Shown: positions 8,548-19,685, counted from the stretch's first letter. The stretch: 64,000 bases of DNA from Mannheimia haemolytica (GCF_004342115.1 NZ_SMAC01000008.1:30036-94035); one strand, 5' to 3'. The notes: generated by a model from the letters alone, not told the origin. Numbers and translations are program-made.

Positions 8548-9102
8548 ATGTTTGCAAAATTTTTTCCAAAAATGACCGCTTGTATTCTGATTTTTTTATT
8601 AGCGGCTTGTTCTTCTCTTCCCCCTTCTTCCTCTGAAGTCGAATTTAACCGCTCGGAAGCGGTAAAAGCCCGTATTAATTTGGCTTTAGCTTATCTGGAG
8701 CAAAATGATTTCCCAAAAGCTAAGCAGAATATTGATAAAGCCTTGGCTCACGATGAAAAAGATTACCTCCCTTATTCGGTGCTTGCCTATTATTACCAAC
8801 AAACAGGTGATGCTGAAAATGCCGAAAAAGCTTACCAAACGGCACTGAAATTGAGTCAAAACCGCCCTGATGTGCTGAATAATTACGGCACTTTTTTATG
8901 TAAACAGGGTCAATTTCAACAGGCTTATCAGCAATTTGAGCAGGCTGTCAAAAGCAAAGCACCCTACTATCACCAAGCGGATAGCTTAGAAAATATGGTG
9001 TTATGTGCGAAAAAAGAGCCGAATCTGCAAAAAATTGCCGAAACATTGACCGAGCTTGAGAAATTGGATAAACCTCGAGCAAATTTATTGAAGGAAAACT
9101 AA
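8548..9102 (+). CDS. pilF: type IV pilus biogenesis/stability lipoprotein PilF (PilW)
   Basis: 184-residue outer-membrane lipoprotein with TPR repeats, needed in other bacteria for assembly or stability of the type IV pilus secretin. The signal ends in the lipobox LLAAC with Cys21. Three or four TPR units follow (for example [57 protein letters not shown]). In Pasteurellaceae the type IV pilus takes part in DNA uptake, which fits the many uptake signals here. The stop codon overlaps the tex start by one base (TAATG). In H. influenzae this gene follows rlmN and precedes rodZ; rodZ is not present here. Confidence 0.9.
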   Translation: MFAKFFPKMTACILIFLLAACSSLPPSSSEVEFNRSEAVKARINLALAYLEQNDFPKAKQNIDKALAHDEKDYLPYSVLAYYYQQTGDAENAEKAYQTALKLSQNRPDVLNNYGTFLCKQGQFQQAYQQFEQAVKSKAPYYHQADSLENMVLCAKKEPNLQKIAETLTELEKLDKPRANLLKEN

Positions 9103-11426
9103 TGACTGACTTAAATCTAAAAATCAGCCAAATTATTGCCGGCGAACTCAACGTTGGCTCACACCAAATTCTTGCAGCCATCACGCTATTAGGTGAGGGC
9201 AATACCATTCCATTTATTGCTCGTTACCGTAAAGAAGTGACCGGCGGGCTAGACGACACCCAACTTCGCCATTTTGAAACCCGCTTAATTTATTTGCGTG
9301 AAATGGACGAACGTCGCCAAACCATTTTGAAGTCGATTGAAGAACAAGGCAAATTAACCGATGAATTAAAAGCCAAAATTCTAAGCAGTGAAAGCAAGAC
9401 CGAGCTGGAAGATCTCTATTTGCCGTATAAACCAAAACGTCGCACCAGAGGGCAAATTGCGATTGAAGCAGGGTTAGAGCCATTGGCGGACAGTTTATGG
9501 AATGATCCGAAACAAGATCCTGAAACCTTAGCGGCAAACTTTGTTGATGCGGAAAAAGGCGTTGCGGATACCAAGGCCGCATTAGACGGGGCAAGATATA
9601 TTTTAATGGAGCGTTTTAGCGAAGATGCTGAGCTACTTGCAAAACTTCGCCAATATTTGACCGCTTACGCCACGTTGGAATCGAAAGTGATTGACGGCAA
9701 AGAGGAAGAGGGCGAGAAATTCCGTGATTATTTTGCTCATAGCGAGCCGTTTAACAGCGTGCCTTCCCACCGTGCTTTGGCGATGTTCCGTGGGCGAAAT
9801 GAAGGGGTGTTATCACTTTCATTAAATGCCGATCCGACTGCAGAAGAAGGCACAAAATCCAGCCATTGTGAAGAAATTATTCGTGAGCATTTGGGCGTGA
9901 TTTTTAATAATCAACCAGCAGATAAATGGCGTGAGCAAGTGATTGCTTGGACGTGGAAAATCAAAGCAGCTCTGCATTTAGAAACCGAATTAATGGCAAC
10001 CCTGCGTGAAAAAGCTGAAGAAGAGGCGATTGATGTGTTTGCCCGCAATCTCTCGGCATTATTAATGGCAGCCCCTGCCGGTGCGAGAAATACAATGGGG
10101 CTAGACCCGGGCTTGCGTACCGGCGTGAAAGTGGCGGTGGTGGATAACACCGGTAAATTGCTGGATACCGCCACAATTTACCCTCACACTGGGCGAGAGG
10201 CGGAGGCACAGCTTGCGATTTTCAGCTTAATCAAACAACACAATGTGGAACTGATTGCGATTGGTAACGGTACGGCCTCTCGTGAAACCGAACGTTTTGC
10301 CAAAGCGGTGATTAAAGAAATCAAAGAGAATAAACCGCAAACGGTGGTGGTGAGTGAGGCTGGGGCATCGGTCTATTCTGCCTCTGAATTTGCGGCTAAC
10401 GAGTTTCCAAATTTAGACGTTTCATTACGGGGAGCGGTTTCGATTGCCCGCCGTTTGCAAGATCCACTTGCCGAGTTGGTGAAAATCGAACCAAAAGCGA
10501 TTGGTGTTGGGCAGTATCAACACGATATAAACCAATCCCAACTTGCCCGTAAACTCGATGCGGTAGTAGAAGATTGTGTAAACGCAGTGGGCGTGGATCT
10601 GAATACAGCCTCCGCTCCGTTGCTGGCTCGGGTGGCGGGAATGACCAAAACATTGGCACAAAATATCGTGGCATTCCGTGACGAAAACGGCCGTTTTACC
10701 AGCCGCTCAGAGCTGAAAAAAGTGCCTCGTTTAGGGCCGAAAGCCTTTGAACAGTGTGCCGGTTTTATGCGAATTATCGGCGGGAAAAATGCCCTTGATG
10801 CCTCAAGCGTTCACCCGGAAGCTTACCCGGTGGTAGAAAAAATCTTACAGGCAACTACCTCAACACTTGCAGAATTAATGGGTAACAACAGCAAAATTCA
10901 CTCGCTCAACGCCAAAGATTTTGTGGATGAGCAGTTTGGTTTACCAACGGTGAACGATATTTTCAAAGAGTTAGAAAAACCGGGGCGTGACCCTCGTGGA
11001 GAGTTTAAAACCGCCGTGTTTATGGACGGCGTGGAAGAAATTACCGACCTCAAAGCCGGTATGATTTTGGAGGGCACAGTGACCAATGTGGCAAACTTTG
11101 GGGCTTTTGTCGATATTGGCGTACACCAAGATGGCTTGGTGCATATTTCAATGCTCTCAAACTCTTTTGTTGAAGATCCGCACACGGTAGTGAAAGCCGG
11201 TGATGTGGTGAAAGTCAAAGTGCTTGAGGTGGACGCTGCCCGCAAACGTATTGCCCTTACGATGCGTTTAGACGACAAACCAACCGATAAAAAAGAGCCA
11301 ACAAGCGGTCGAAATTCAGCAGAAATTCGCAAAAATACGCAGAAAAATGACCGCTTGCAAAGCAACAATCGCAACGCTTTTGGTAACAATGCCTTTGCCG
11401 ATGCGTTAAAAGGCTGGAAGAAGTAA
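9102..11426 (+). CDS. tex: Tex family S1 RNA-binding transcription accessory protein
   Basis: 774 residues, the usual length. Domains in order: N-terminal helical Tex region ([27 protein letters not shown]), a YqgF/RNase H-like domain around residues 325-430 ([16 protein letters not shown]), helix-hairpin-helix segments at about 490-560 ([39 protein letters not shown]) and an S1 domain at about 645-720 ([27 protein letters not shown]). Tex binds RNA and affects transcription; its exact role is unsettled. It is coupled to pilF by a TAATG overlap. Confidence 0.95.
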   Translation: MTDLNLKISQIIAGELNVGSHQILAAITLLGEGNTIPFIARYRKEVTGGLDDTQLRHFETRLIYLREMDERRQTILKSIEEQGKLTDELKAKILSSESKTELEDLYLPYKPKRRTRGQIAIEAGLEPLADSLWNDPKQDPETLAANFVDAEKGVADTKAALDGARYILMERFSEDAELLAKLRQYLTAYATLESKVIDGKEEEGEKFRDYFAHSEPFNSVPSHRALAMFRGRNEGVLSLSLNADPTAEEGTKSSHCEEIIREHLGVIFNNQPADKWREQVIAWTWKIKAALHLETELMATLREKAEEEAIDVFARNLSALLMAAPAGARNTMGLDPGLRTGVKVAVVDNTGKLLDTATIYPHTGREAEAQLAIFSLIKQHNVELIAIGNGTASRETERFAKAVIKEIKENKPQTVVVSEAGASVYSASEFAANEFPNLDVSLRGAVSIARRLQDPLAELVKIEPKAIGVGQYQHDINQSQLARKLDAVVEDCVNAVGVDLNTASAPLLARVAGMTKTLAQNIVAFRDENGRFTSRSELKKVPRLGPKAFEQCAGFMRIIGGKNALDASSVHPEAYPVVEKILQATTSTLAELMGNNSKIHSLNAKDFVDEQFGLPTVNDIFKELEKPGRDPRGEFKTAVFMDGVEEITDLKAGMILEGTVTNVANFGAFVDIGVHQDGLVHISMLSNSFVEDPHTVVKAGDVVKVKVLEVDAARKRIALTMRLDDKPTDKKEPTSGRNSAEIRKNTQKNDRLQSNNRNAFGNNAFADALKGWKK

Positions 11427-11445
11427 GGCGAAAACAGATAAAAGC

Positions 11446-11469
11446 AAGGGCGAAATGTTTTTCGCCCTT
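11446..11469. terminator. terminator hairpin between tex and ydjA
   Basis: Perfect 10-base-pair stem AAGGGCGAAA / TTTCGCCCTT with a four-base loop. It serves the convergent tex and nitroreductase genes. The GGGCGAA / TTCGCCC arms are the same as in the dispersed elements at 37310, 47939 and 59218. Confidence 0.75.
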
Positions 11470-11496
11470 ATTACTAACTTTTATCTGTTAACCTGC

Positions 11497-12060
11497 TTAC
11501 TTAAGATAACGTACAAACCCCTCTAAACTTTCACTTTCAGGGGCTAATGCAATTTGCTCGCCCTCTGCCGGTGAGCCAAGCATAATTAAGGCAATGATTT
11601 TATCAGATTCTTGGCAACCAAAAGCGGAGCGAAGAGCAGAGCCGTTAATCCATTTATTGGTGATCCAAACCGTATCAAAGCCCTGTGCATTTGCCGCTAA
11701 CTGAATCGCATAAGTTGCACAGCCTGCGGTAATCATTTGTTCCCAACTTGGCACTTTGGCGATGCTGTCGTCTAATGTTGCTACCACGCCGATAATCATT
11801 GGAGCTTGATTAGCTAATTTTTCCGCTTTTTTTAAGCGTTCCTCGCCCATATCAAATTCTGCTACCGCAGACTTTAAGCATTCACCAAACTGTGGCATAC
11901 CGCTTTTTTCAATCACCACAAAGCGATAAGGCTTTAACCGCCCGTGATCCGGCACTCGCAAGCCGGCTTTTAGAATTTGTTCCAGTTGTTCTGCATTCGG
12001 GGCTTTATCGCCAAATTTTTTATTTGAACGGCGATGGTGTAATAAATCCAAGATTTGCAT
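11497..12060 (-). CDS. ydjA: NAD(P)H nitroreductase, YdjA family
   Basis: Small FMN-dependent nitroreductase-fold protein, 187 residues. The opening HHRRSNKKFGDKAPN holds the arginine/serine phosphate-binding pattern of the family (RRS). Next come RVPDHGRLKPYRFVVI and, near the middle, ITAGCATYAIQLAANAQGFDTVWITN. This matches E. coli YdjA in length and motifs. The physiological substrate is unknown. It is transcribed away from sppA and converges on tex. Confidence 0.85.
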   Translation of the reverse strand: MQILDLLHHRRSNKKFGDKAPNAEQLEQILKAGLRVPDHGRLKPYRFVVIEKSGMPQFGECLKSAVAEFDMGEERLKKAEKLANQAPMIIGVVATLDDSIAKVPSWEQMITAGCATYAIQLAANAQGFDTVWITNKWINGSALRSAFGCQESDKIIALIMLGSPAEGEQIALAPESESLEGFVRYLK

Positions 12061-12167
12061 AAGCGTTCCTTTGTTAATTTTTTGCGTTCAAGTCAAGAAT
12101 AGCATATTTTCTTCATTTAGCGATTGCTTTATACTGTGCCGACTGAGTTTATTTTTAGGAATTTCCG

Positions 12168-14024
12168 ATGTTAACGATTTTAAAAGCATTTTACCGAATC
12201 TTCCGTTGTATTAGAGAGTGTGTCATTAATCTCTTTTTTATTCTGTTTATTTTGCTATTAGTGCCGGTGGTCGCATTTATCAGCTCTTCTGGCAGCACGC
12301 AAAAGCCGGTGTTCAATCAAGGGGCGTTACGTTTAAATTTAGATGGTTATTTAGCAGATAATCGGGAAGAATTCACTGATTTCTACCGCTTGGTGCAATC
12401 GGAATTAGGTAGTTCCGAGCCGTTTAAAATCTCGACTTTTGATGTGGTGCAAGCGATTAGCCACGCTAAAAATGACCCGAAAATTACCGGCTTGGTGTTA
12501 GATCTGCAAAAGCTACAAAGTGCTGATTTCAGCTCATTGGATTTTATCGGCAATGAAATCAACAACTTCAAACAATCGGGCAAGCCGGTGATTGCAGTAG
12601 GCGAAGACTACTCGCAAAAACAATATTATCTTGCTTCCTTTGCTGATGAAATTTATCTCAATAAAGTCGGTGCGGTGGATTTAAAAGGCTTAAATTATTC
12701 CAACACTTATTTCAAAACCTTGCTCGATAAAATTGAGGCTGAACCGCATATTTTCCGTGTCGGTACTTATAAATCGGCGGTTGAGCCGTTTATGCGTGAT
12801 GATATGTCTGAGGAGGCGAAACAAAATGCCCGAGGCTGGTTAAACGGCACTTGGCAACAAACTGTGGCAACACTAGCTCAAAACCGCAACATTGAACCGC
12901 AAGCACTGGATTTATCGCCTGCCAATTACATTGAAAAATATAAACAAGCTAAAGGAGATGATGCTCAACTGGCATTAAATCAAAAATGGGTTAGTCAGTT
13001 AGTGTCCAGCCAAGAAAGTCGGGATAAACTGATTGCACAGTTTGGCAAAAACAGCGAAGGCAGTTATAACCAGATTGAGTTTTTAGATTATATGACTGAA
13101 CTAAACGACCGCTTTGCAGAAGTGAATGCTCCGAAAATTGCGGTAGTGAATGTGGAAGGGGCGATTGCTGGCGGTGAAAGTGACGAAATGAATGTGGGCA
13201 GCGAGACGCTGGTAAAATTACTGCAACAAGCTCGAGATGACAAAAATGTGGAAGGCTTAATTCTACGCATTAACAGCCCCGGCGGCAGTGCTGTGGCGTC
13301 TGAACTGATTCGCCAAGAAGTGGAAGCCTTTCAACAAGCCGGCAAACCGGTGGTTGCTTCAATGGGCGGAATGGCAGCATCGGGCGGTTATTGGATTGCG
13401 GCTACCAGCGATAAAATTATTGCTAGCCCGAATACGCTTACCGGCTCTATCGGTATTTTCGGTTTAGCAGTAACTTTTGAAAAAACCGCTAAAAATCTCG
13501 GTGTGAGCGAAGACGGCATAGCGACTTCTGCCCTAGCACAACAAGCCGGTTTAAAAAGCCTACCGCAAGAGCAGGCAGAAGTGCTGCAAATTGGGATTGA
13601 AAACGGCTACGACCGTTTTTTAGAGCTGGTTTCTCGTGGCAGGAAAATGCCAAAAGAGGTGGTAGATAAAGTGGCTCAAGGGCAAGTGTGGCTGGGAACT
13701 GATGCGTTAAAACACGGATTGGTTGATGAGTTGGGCAATTTTAATGTGGCATATAATGCGTTATCTGAATTGATCAACCAAAAACGTGAAGCGGAAAACC
13801 AACCTAAAGTCGAACAGTTCGGCTTACAATGGTTTGCGGAGCAAGATGACAGCTTATTTGGCACGCTTGCCCGTGATTTCAAAGCTCAATTACAATTTAG
13901 CGTGGCAAATTGGCTTGATTTACCGCTGTTGAAGCAACCGCAACAACAGCTAGAGACTCTTTCACGTTTTAACGATCCGAAACAGATGTATCTTTACTGT
14001 TTAAATTGTGGGAAGATAGATTAA
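12168..14024 (+). CDS. sppA: signal peptide peptidase SppA (protease IV)
   Basis: 618-residue inner-membrane serine protease that degrades signal peptides after they are cut from exported proteins. One N-terminal membrane segment (residues about 20-40, LFFILFILLLVPVVAFI) is followed by two tandem S49 domains. By analogy with the Ser/Lys dyad of E. coli SppA, the catalytic Lys is K202 in TYKSAVEPF and the catalytic Ser is S405 in GGMAASGGYWIAA. ATG at 12168 follows AGGAA. Confidence 0.95.
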   Translation: MLTILKAFYRIFRCIRECVINLFFILFILLLVPVVAFISSSGSTQKPVFNQGALRLNLDGYLADNREEFTDFYRLVQSELGSSEPFKISTFDVVQAISHAKNDPKITGLVLDLQKLQSADFSSLDFIGNEINNFKQSGKPVIAVGEDYSQKQYYLASFADEIYLNKVGAVDLKGLNYSNTYFKTLLDKIEAEPHIFRVGTYKSAVEPFMRDDMSEEAKQNARGWLNGTWQQTVATLAQNRNIEPQALDLSPANYIEKYKQAKGDDAQLALNQKWVSQLVSSQESRDKLIAQFGKNSEGSYNQIEFLDYMTELNDRFAEVNAPKIAVVNVEGAIAGGESDEMNVGSETLVKLLQQARDDKNVEGLILRINSPGGSAVASELIRQEVEAFQQAGKPVVASMGGMAASGGYWIAATSDKIIASPNTLTGSIGIFGLAVTFEKTAKNLGVSEDGIATSALAQQAGLKSLPQEQAEVLQIGIENGYDRFLELVSRGRKMPKEVVDKVAQGQVWLGTDALKHGLVDELGNFNVAYNALSELINQKREAENQPKVEQFGLQWFAEQDDSLFGTLARDFKAQLQFSVANWLDLPLLKQPQQQLETLSRFNDPKQMYLYCLNCGKID

Positions 14025-14036
14025 TTATTGAATTTA

Positions 14037-14058
14037 AGGGCAGGTTTTCACCTGCCCT
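14037..14058. terminator. terminator after sppA
   Basis: Stem AGGGCAGG / CCTGCCCT with six-base loop, flanked by A/T-rich bases on both sides. It also lies at the 3' end of the autotransporter remnant on the other strand. Confidence 0.75.
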
Positions 14059-14064
14059 CTTAAA

Positions 14065-14470
14065 TTACCATTGATAACGATAATTTACTAATACATTAAA
14101 TGGTTGTTTCAGTTTCTTACCTGAAGCAACTGATGCCTCTAAACCTAAACGGTGATTACCGTTTCCTGCACTCAAGCCAAGTGAACCTTGCACTCTGCCC
14201 TTGTTTTCGGCAACTCCAAACTGATATTGGTTTACTTGCACTTTCGTACTATTGGCCTTTTTCAGCAATGCCGTTTACTTCCGCATAAGGTTGCAGATTC
14301 CAACCATTATTCAAGGCAAAGCCTTTTGCTACTCTTACGCCGGCACGGGCAACTAAAAGATTTAACCGTTCCTCATCGGCTTTACCGTTAATGGTGTGGT
14401 AGGCAAGTTGAGCTTGTGGTGTTACTACCCAGTCATTGTTTAAAACAAGCGACTCAATTTTAGCAAATTT
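14065..14470 (-). pseudogene. autotransporter beta-barrel remnant, frameshifted
   Basis: On the minus strand this stretch encodes the last 130 or so residues of an autotransporter translocator domain. Segments such as LNNDWVVTPQAQLAYH, GWNLQPYAEVNGIAEKG and LGLEASVASGKK read as beta-hairpins, and the protein ends in VNYRYQW, the aromatic terminal signature of outer-membrane barrels. The upstream part ends at an in-frame TGA (14471-14473) with no passenger domain. Reading changes frame near 14247-14255, where one extra C in GGCCAAT would explain it. The rest of the gene has been lost. It is not a copy of the intact autotransporter at 43284; the barrel sequences differ. Confidence 0.8.
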
Positions 14471-14496
14471 TCACTCCAATTGAACCGCTTATCTTT

Positions 14497-15669
14497 CTAT
14501 TTTGTGAACCTCCTCACAAAAATGGTGCTGAGAAAAATCACTAACATCACTGGAATGGTTAAGCCGAGTAGTAAATGCACTTGGTGGTAAGAGAGAAGGT
14601 GGTATAGCACGAAGCCGACAAGCCATAATCCGGCAGCAACCCAATCAACATTAGGCTGTGCTTGGTGGCGTTTTAACACAAAGAAATCCGCAATTTGCAC
14701 GGCAATCATCGGGGCGAATACCGAGCCTATCAGCAGCAGGAAATTTTCATATTGGGTAACCGGTAAACTGATTGCCAGTAGCGTGCCGATGATTGTGACT
14801 AGAATGGCGGTTGGGGTTTCTTTGAATTTTGCCGTGATATTGCCGGCACTGACACCGGCGGAATAGGCATCAAGAAACGTGGTAGTCACAGTCGAAAGAA
14901 TCATCACCATAATGCCGATAAGGCTCATTCCTGTCATTAGTAACATAGGGGCAATTTCGGTTTGCCCGGTAAATAGCACCATACCCAGACCTAACGCATA
15001 CATCCACGCACTGGTGATCAAATAGCCTATGGTCGCCGAAAGGGTCGCGGCAAAAGGCTTTTTCGCTTTAGCGGTATAGTCTGATACCAAAGGTAGCCAC
15101 GAAAGAGGCATAATAGTTGCTAATTCCACTGCGGTGCTAAACGGCATTTCACCCGAAACAGGAAAATTTTCCTGCCCATTCAATACCTTAATGCTTAGCC
15201 ATAAGGTGAGCAAAAACATCGCTATCAATGTCACTAACTTGAATTTTCCGACCTGATTAGAGCCGGTAAATAACCATAGCACAATCAGCAACCCAAGCAC
15301 GATTGCCCAAAGCGAGAAAGCCGAATATTCCCATAAGGCAAGGCTAAGGGCATTACTGATCTCTGCCCCTGTATAGATCATAATGGCTGTCCAACCAACA
15401 AGCTGTAGCACATTGGCAAGGGAGAAAAACACCGAGCCTCTGCCAAAGGAAATTTGCACCGTTTGCATCGCATTTTTGCCGGTTTTCGCCCCAATTAAGC
15501 CGGCAGCAAAAAACAAAATGCCGCCTAATAAATGCCCTAGCACTATCGCCAGCAAGCCTTGTTGCCAGCCAAGTGGGGCAATCCAAGTGCCAACCACGAT
15601 TGCACTGGCACTAATGCCCGCTCCCGCCCAAATCAAACCACTGTTTAGCGTACTAAGAGTTCTATTCAT
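14497..15669 (-). CDS. cytX: putative hydroxymethylpyrimidine transporter CytX
   Basis: NCS1-family inner-membrane permease of about 390 residues with some 12 hydrophobic segments; [18 protein letters not shown] at the start is typical of CytX. CytX proteins are predicted importers of the thiamine pyrimidine precursor HMP because they sit in TPP-regulated operons, as this one does. The start ATG 15669 overlaps the thiD/thiE stop by 8 bases and has GGAGG five bases upstream; an earlier ATG at 15687 lacks such a site. Imported HMP would be used by the ThiD domain encoded just before. Confidence 0.85.
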   Translation of the reverse strand: MNRTLSTLNSGLIWAGAGISASAIVVGTWIAPLGWQQGLLAIVLGHLLGGILFFAAGLIGAKTGKNAMQTVQISFGRGSVFFSLANVLQLVGWTAIMIYTGAEISNALSLALWEYSAFSLWAIVLGLLIVLWLFTGSNQVGKFKLVTLIAMFLLTLWLSIKVLNGQENFPVSGEMPFSTAVELATIMPLSWLPLVSDYTAKAKKPFAATLSATIGYLITSAWMYALGLGMVLFTGQTEIAPMLLMTGMSLIGIMVMILSTVTTTFLDAYSAGVSAGNITAKFKETPTAILVTIIGTLLAISLPVTQYENFLLLIGSVFAPMIAVQIADFFVLKRHQAQPNVDWVAAGLWLVGFVLYHLLSYHQVHLLLGLTIPVMLVIFLSTIFVRRFTK

Positions 15670-17191
15670 TACGGCCTCCATTTGCAAATTTTGCTAAGTT
15701 TTTGACCGCTTGTTGCCAATCTTTTGCTTGGGTAACGGCACTTACCACCGCGGCACTGCCGACACCGGTATGCATTACATTTTCAATGCTTTGCTCATTA
15801 ATTCCACCAATCGCCACAGTTGGAATGTTAAGCGGTGCAACGAGAGCAACATATTTGGCTAAATTTGTTAAGCCTTGTGGTTGAGACGGCATTACTTTGG
15901 TTTGAGTAGGGAAAACGTGGCCAAAAGCGATATAAGACGGTTTCACCGCCAATGCCCGCATTATTTCAAAGTAGCAGTGGGTTGAAACACCAAGCCGTAA
16001 CCCAGATTGCTGAATTGCATTTAAATCGGCGGTGGCTAAATCCTCCTGCCCTAAATGCACGCCGTAAGCCTGATACTTCATGGCTAACTGCCAGTAATCA
16101 TTTACAAACAAACGCACATTGTGCTGTTTCGCCAGTGCGACCGAATGGGCAATTTCTTGCTCAATCTCTGCAAGCGGTCGATTTTTGATTCTAATTTGCA
16201 AGGTTTTTACCCCTACAAGAATTAAGCGTTCAAGCCATTTAACGCTATCTACAACAGGGTAAAGCCCAAGTTGATATTCCGTTGGAGCAAAAGGCTCTTT
16301 CGGCAATTTAAGAGGGGCAGAAATCAGCTCGGTTTGTGGGAAGAAAGCGATATCATCAGGGTAGCCGGTGTGGCAAAGTGAACTTAAAGCAGTTTGCCCT
16401 CTGCCTTGTTTTTCCGATAAGCCTTTTTGCAAATAAGCGGTGGCAACAGTGACGGCATCAGCTAAATCAAAGCCGGTTGCCAACATCGCTCCAACCGCTG
16501 AAGCATAGGTGCAACCTGTGCCATGGGTATTCACACTTTGCTGTCGGGCGTGACTAAAGGCATAAATTTCATTTGCAGTCAGCAGATAATCTCTTACCGT
16601 TTCCCCCAGCCATTCAAAATGTCCACCTTTGGCTAACACGGCTTTGATTCCCTGTGCAAACAGTTTGTGGCTAGCGGTTTTCACATCACCAAAGGTCTGG
16701 ATTTCTGTGTCGCTTAATAAAGCGAGTTCAGTGCCGTTTGGAGTGATTAAATCCACCAGCGGATACAATTTTTGTTGCACTATCGGCAATAAAATACTGT
16801 CGGATAACGCCTGCCCACTGCTTGCCACTGCCACAGGGTCGTAAACCACATAACAATAATGCGAGCTTTCTGCACGGATTTTTTGGATATATTCACACAA
16901 GATCTCTACTTGTGCTTGCGAGCAGAGTAAGCCGATTTTGATTGCGTTCGGGTAGCCTTGAACCAGCAAGGCTTCAAACTGTTGGCGGAAGGTGTGATCA
17001 TCAACAGGCGTTACACACAGCACACCGTGCGGATGTTGAGCCGTTACAGAAGTAACTACTGAACAACCCACTAGGTTAAAATCGTGAAAGGTATGTAAAT
17101 CGGTTTGCAGACCGGCACCGGCACAGGAATCTGAGCCGGCAACCGTCCAAATGACGTTAGGTTGGTATGGAGAGTTTGAATAATTAGACAT
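15662..17191 (-). CDS. thiDE: fused HMP(-P) kinase ThiD / thiamine-phosphate synthase ThiE
   Basis: 509-residue fusion for two consecutive steps of thiamine assembly. Residues about 10-270 form the ThiD ribokinase-like domain ([22 protein letters not shown]-like [18 protein letters not shown]), which phosphorylates HMP to HMP-PP. Residues about 300-500 form the ThiE TIM barrel ([51 protein letters not shown]), which joins HMP-PP to THZ-P. In most bacteria these are separate genes. A TPP riboswitch precedes it and cytX follows with an overlap. Confidence 0.93.
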   Translation of the reverse strand: MSNYSNSPYQPNVIWTVAGSDSCAGAGLQTDLHTFHDFNLVGCSVVTSVTAQHPHGVLCVTPVDDHTFRQQFEALLVQGYPNAIKIGLLCSQAQVEILCEYIQKIRAESSHYCYVVYDPVAVASSGQALSDSILLPIVQQKLYPLVDLITPNGTELALLSDTEIQTFGDVKTASHKLFAQGIKAVLAKGGHFEWLGETVRDYLLTANEIYAFSHARQQSVNTHGTGCTYASAVGAMLATGFDLADAVTVATAYLQKGLSEKQGRGQTALSSLCHTGYPDDIAFFPQTELISAPLKLPKEPFAPTEYQLGLYPVVDSVKWLERLILVGVKTLQIRIKNRPLAEIEQEIAHSVALAKQHNVRLFVNDYWQLAMKYQAYGVHLGQEDLATADLNAIQQSGLRLGVSTHCYFEIMRALAVKPSYIAFGHVFPTQTKVMPSQPQGLTNLAKYVALVAPLNIPTVAIGGINEQSIENVMHTGVGSAAVVSAVTQAKDWQQAVKNLAKFANGGRNE

Positions 17192-17273
17192 CGCAAAATC
17201 CTCATAATATGCTTAGGGTTTTGCTTGCCAGAGATGTGGTAATGATCCCAAAATCTGAATTTGGGTAAAACTT

Positions 17274-17350
17274 GTTCCCTACGCAGGTACTAACCTACAG
17301 GTTCCACGGATCTCGCTGTTGCGATCTCAGCCTTACGGCACTCCGACAAG
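17274..17350 (-). promoter_or_regulatory. TPP riboswitch upstream of thiDE-cytX
   Basis: The minus strand contains the conserved THI-element parts in order: GTCGGAGTGCC, GGCTGAGATC, GGAACCTG and GCGTAGGGAAC, with a variable P3 arm between. Thiamine pyrophosphate binding would lower expression of the fusion gene and cytX. About 80 bases separate the aptamer from the ATG at 17191; that stretch has a CCCAAA / TTTGGG hairpin but no clear T run, so control of translation initiation is the likelier mode. Confidence 0.93.
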
Positions 17351-17421
17351 CGTTTTTAGTATAGCTTACAAGCGGTTATTTTTTATAAAAAAATGCAAAA
17401 TATCCGTTGTGAAGTCTATTA

Positions 17422-17470
17422 GAGGGAAATTTGCATTCCCTCATCTTGGGGCAAGGTGGTAACTTGCCCC
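17422..17470 (-). terminator. tandem hairpins after thiU
   Basis: Two neighbouring hairpins: GGGGCAAG / CTTGCCCC (17448-17470) and GAGGGAA / TTCCCTC (17422-17442). They lie just after the thiU stop on the minus strand and probably end the thiM-thiU transcript, although no long T run follows directly. Confidence 0.5.
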
Positions 17471-17490
17471 GTCGTTAAGTGAGTGGTTTT

Positions 17491-18804
17491 TTATATCTCC
17501 TCTAATTCCAAATCTTTGGTTTCGTGGACTTGCCACAATGCCCAGAAGCTCAGTAATGAGGCAACCGATAAATAGCCGCCTACACCGAATAAGCCGAAAT
17601 TTTCATTGATTTTGACCGCAATAATAGTGAACACGCTAGCTCCTAAAATACCGGCAGCGGTGTAGGCAAGCGAAGCCCCTGTGTAACGTACTTCTGTTGG
17701 GAAGAGTTCGGGTAGAATTACTGCCATCGGGCCGAAGCTTAAGCCGATTAAGATCATTCCAATGGTGAGGAAAATAAAGATCGAAGTCGGTGTGCCGTTT
17801 TCGAGGAAAAACGGCATTGTTAAGCCGTAAACTACGGTTGCTCCTGTGGCAAGTAACAGCAGTAAACGGCGTCCGATTTTGTCTGAATAAATGCCGGAGA
17901 AGAAAATCGCAATGCCGAAAATCACGGAGGTAATCAGCAAATATTGGGTGTAGAGATTTACCGGTAAACCTAAGCCTGTAGCGTGTCCTGCTTGAGAAAC
18001 TGCCACCGGGCTTTTGACGAAAATCGGGGTGAAAGCAACTAAAATGTAGAACAACACATAGCCGGCGGTGGCAATCAGCACGCCGATCATAAAAGGCTTG
18101 AGGTGTTGGCTAAACAAAGTTTTAAGCGGGGTATGGCGGTTTTTACCTTGTTGTTCCGCTTTAAGGAAAATCGGGCTTTCGCTGATCTTAATTCGGATAT
18201 AAAGCCCAATGGCGATCATCACAATAGAAGCGACAAACGGAATTCGCCACGCCCAATCCAAGAAGGTTTGTTCACCGTAAATTAAATTCACCAAGTAGAA
18301 CGCTCCGTTTGCCAACAGCAAGCCGATTGGGGCGCCCATTTGCGGAAAAATACCAAAAAATGCCCGCTTGTGTTTCGGGGCGTGTTCAGTGGCAACGAGA
18401 GCAGCTCCGCCCCATTCGCCGCCTAAGCCTAAACCTTGTCCGATTCTACAGAGGCAGAGTAACACGGTTGCCCAAATGCCAATGGCGGCATAATTAGGCA
18501 AAAGCCCGATTGCTACGGTAGATAAGCCCATTAATAAGAGCGAGGCAATCAGAGTTTGTTTGCGTCCGTATTTATCGCCGAAATGCCCGAATAAAATCGA
18601 CCCCATCGGGCGGGTGAAAAAGGCAAGAGCTAGTACGGAAAGCGACATTAATTGGTTGGAAACCGGATCATCGCTATTAAAAAACTGCACATTAAACACC
18701 AGCACTGCTGCCATCGTGTAGATGTAGTTATCAAAATATTCAATCGCCGTGCCGACCATTGAGGCAACCGCCACTTTAGTTGGGTTTGAGTGAGTTTTAG
18801 ACAT
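17491..18804 (-). CDS. thiU: MHS-family MFS transporter, predicted thiazole importer ThiU
   Basis: About 437 residues, 12 predicted membrane segments. [13 protein letters not shown] is the major-facilitator loop 2-3 motif and [19 protein letters not shown] is typical of the metabolite:H+ symporter (MHS) group. The gene overlaps thiM by 8 bases and shares its TPP riboswitch, so it most likely imports hydroxyethylthiazole, the ThiM substrate; this matches the position of the transporter named ThiU by comparative genomics in Haemophilus. ATG 18804 is used, with GAGGG upstream, over a TTG two codons before. Transport of thiazole is inferred from context, not from motifs. Confidence 0.8.
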   Translation of the reverse strand: MSKTHSNPTKVAVASMVGTAIEYFDNYIYTMAAVLVFNVQFFNSDDPVSNQLMSLSVLALAFFTRPMGSILFGHFGDKYGRKQTLIASLLLMGLSTVAIGLLPNYAAIGIWATVLLCLCRIGQGLGLGGEWGGAALVATEHAPKHKRAFFGIFPQMGAPIGLLLANGAFYLVNLIYGEQTFLDWAWRIPFVASIVMIAIGLYIRIKISESPIFLKAEQQGKNRHTPLKTLFSQHLKPFMIGVLIATAGYVLFYILVAFTPIFVKSPVAVSQAGHATGLGLPVNLYTQYLLITSVIFGIAIFFSGIYSDKIGRRLLLLLATGATVVYGLTMPFFLENGTPTSIFIFLTIGMILIGLSFGPMAVILPELFPTEVRYTGASLAYTAAGILGASVFTIIAVKINENFGLFGVGGYLSVASLLSFWALWQVHETKDLELEEI

Positions 18805-19615
18805 ATTCAACCCTCACATATTGCTCAACGGTTTCAGGCGTTAATGCCCCAAGGGTATCCAGCAGATTGACGGCAAATTGCCCGTATTGAGTTGGTTTGA
18901 GTGCTTGAGCAGCCACTTCGCCTGCAACGGCATAAGCGGCGCAAGCCTCAATAAGTGCGTTGAAATAGTGCTCTTTGTCGGCAACGGCTAAGAATGCCCC
19001 GCATACCGCACTTAATAAACAGCCTGAAGCGGTAATTTTGGGGAACATCGGGCTGCCGTTGTGCAATAAAGCTGTGTGTGAGCCAGAGCTTACCACATCG
19101 GTTTCACCACTGATTGCGACTAAGGTTTGGTAACGTTTGGCAATCTGTTGGGCGATTTCAACCACATTATGCGAGCCTTCGCCGGCATCAACGCCTTTGG
19201 CTTGCCATTCTACACCGGCGAGGGTAGCTAGTTCCCCCGCATTTCCACGAATGGCGGTGAAGTGAATTTGGTCGACTAAGGTTTCAACTGTTTGACGGCG
19301 GAAAGGTGTTGCTCCAACGCCGACAGGGTCAAGAATGAGCGGAATACCTAAACGGTTGGCGGTTTTGCCAGCAAGCTCCATTGCTTCTACTTCTTTGCCG
19401 ATAAGCGTGCCGATATTAATCACCACGGCGTTACTGAGTGCCGGCACGGATTCCATCTCCTCAATAGCAGCTGCCATAATGGGAGAAGCACCAAGAGCCA
19501 ATAAGCCGTTGGCAGAAAAATTAGCGGCAACAATGTTGGTAATGTTGTGAACAAGCGGTCGATTTTGTCGAATTTTTTGCAAATAATGCGAGTGATAGGG
19601 GAGTGATGTGGTCAT
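18797..19615 (-). CDS. thiM: hydroxyethylthiazole kinase ThiM
   Basis: 272-residue kinase that phosphorylates the thiazole THZ to THZ-P for use by ThiE, a salvage step. Family motifs: PLVHNITN near the N-terminus, [25 protein letters not shown], and the anion-hole/catalytic region [14 protein letters not shown]. It is the first gene of a two-gene operon with the transporter that overlaps its 3' end, behind a TPP riboswitch. AAGGAA precedes the ATG at 19615. No thiC or thiG is in the window, in keeping with salvage from precursors. Confidence 0.95.
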   Translation of the reverse strand: MTTSLPYHSHYLQKIRQNRPLVHNITNIVAANFSANGLLALGASPIMAAAIEEMESVPALSNAVVINIGTLIGKEVEAMELAGKTANRLGIPLILDPVGVGATPFRRQTVETLVDQIHFTAIRGNAGELATLAGVEWQAKGVDAGEGSHNVVEIAQQIAKRYQTLVAISGETDVVSSGSHTALLHNGSPMFPKITASGCLLSAVCGAFLAVADKEHYFNALIEACAAYAVAGEVAAQALKPTQYGQFAVNLLDTLGALTPETVEQYVRVEYV

Positions 19616-19685
19616 CGTTTATTCCTTAATATGATTGAAAAACAACGCACCAACACCAACGGGGAATAGATGGGTTTACGCCTTT

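Noticed and set aside
14100..14391. Plus-strand frames of 62-67 codons after sppA
   Set aside because: They are shadows of the minus-strand autotransporter remnant and resemble no protein.
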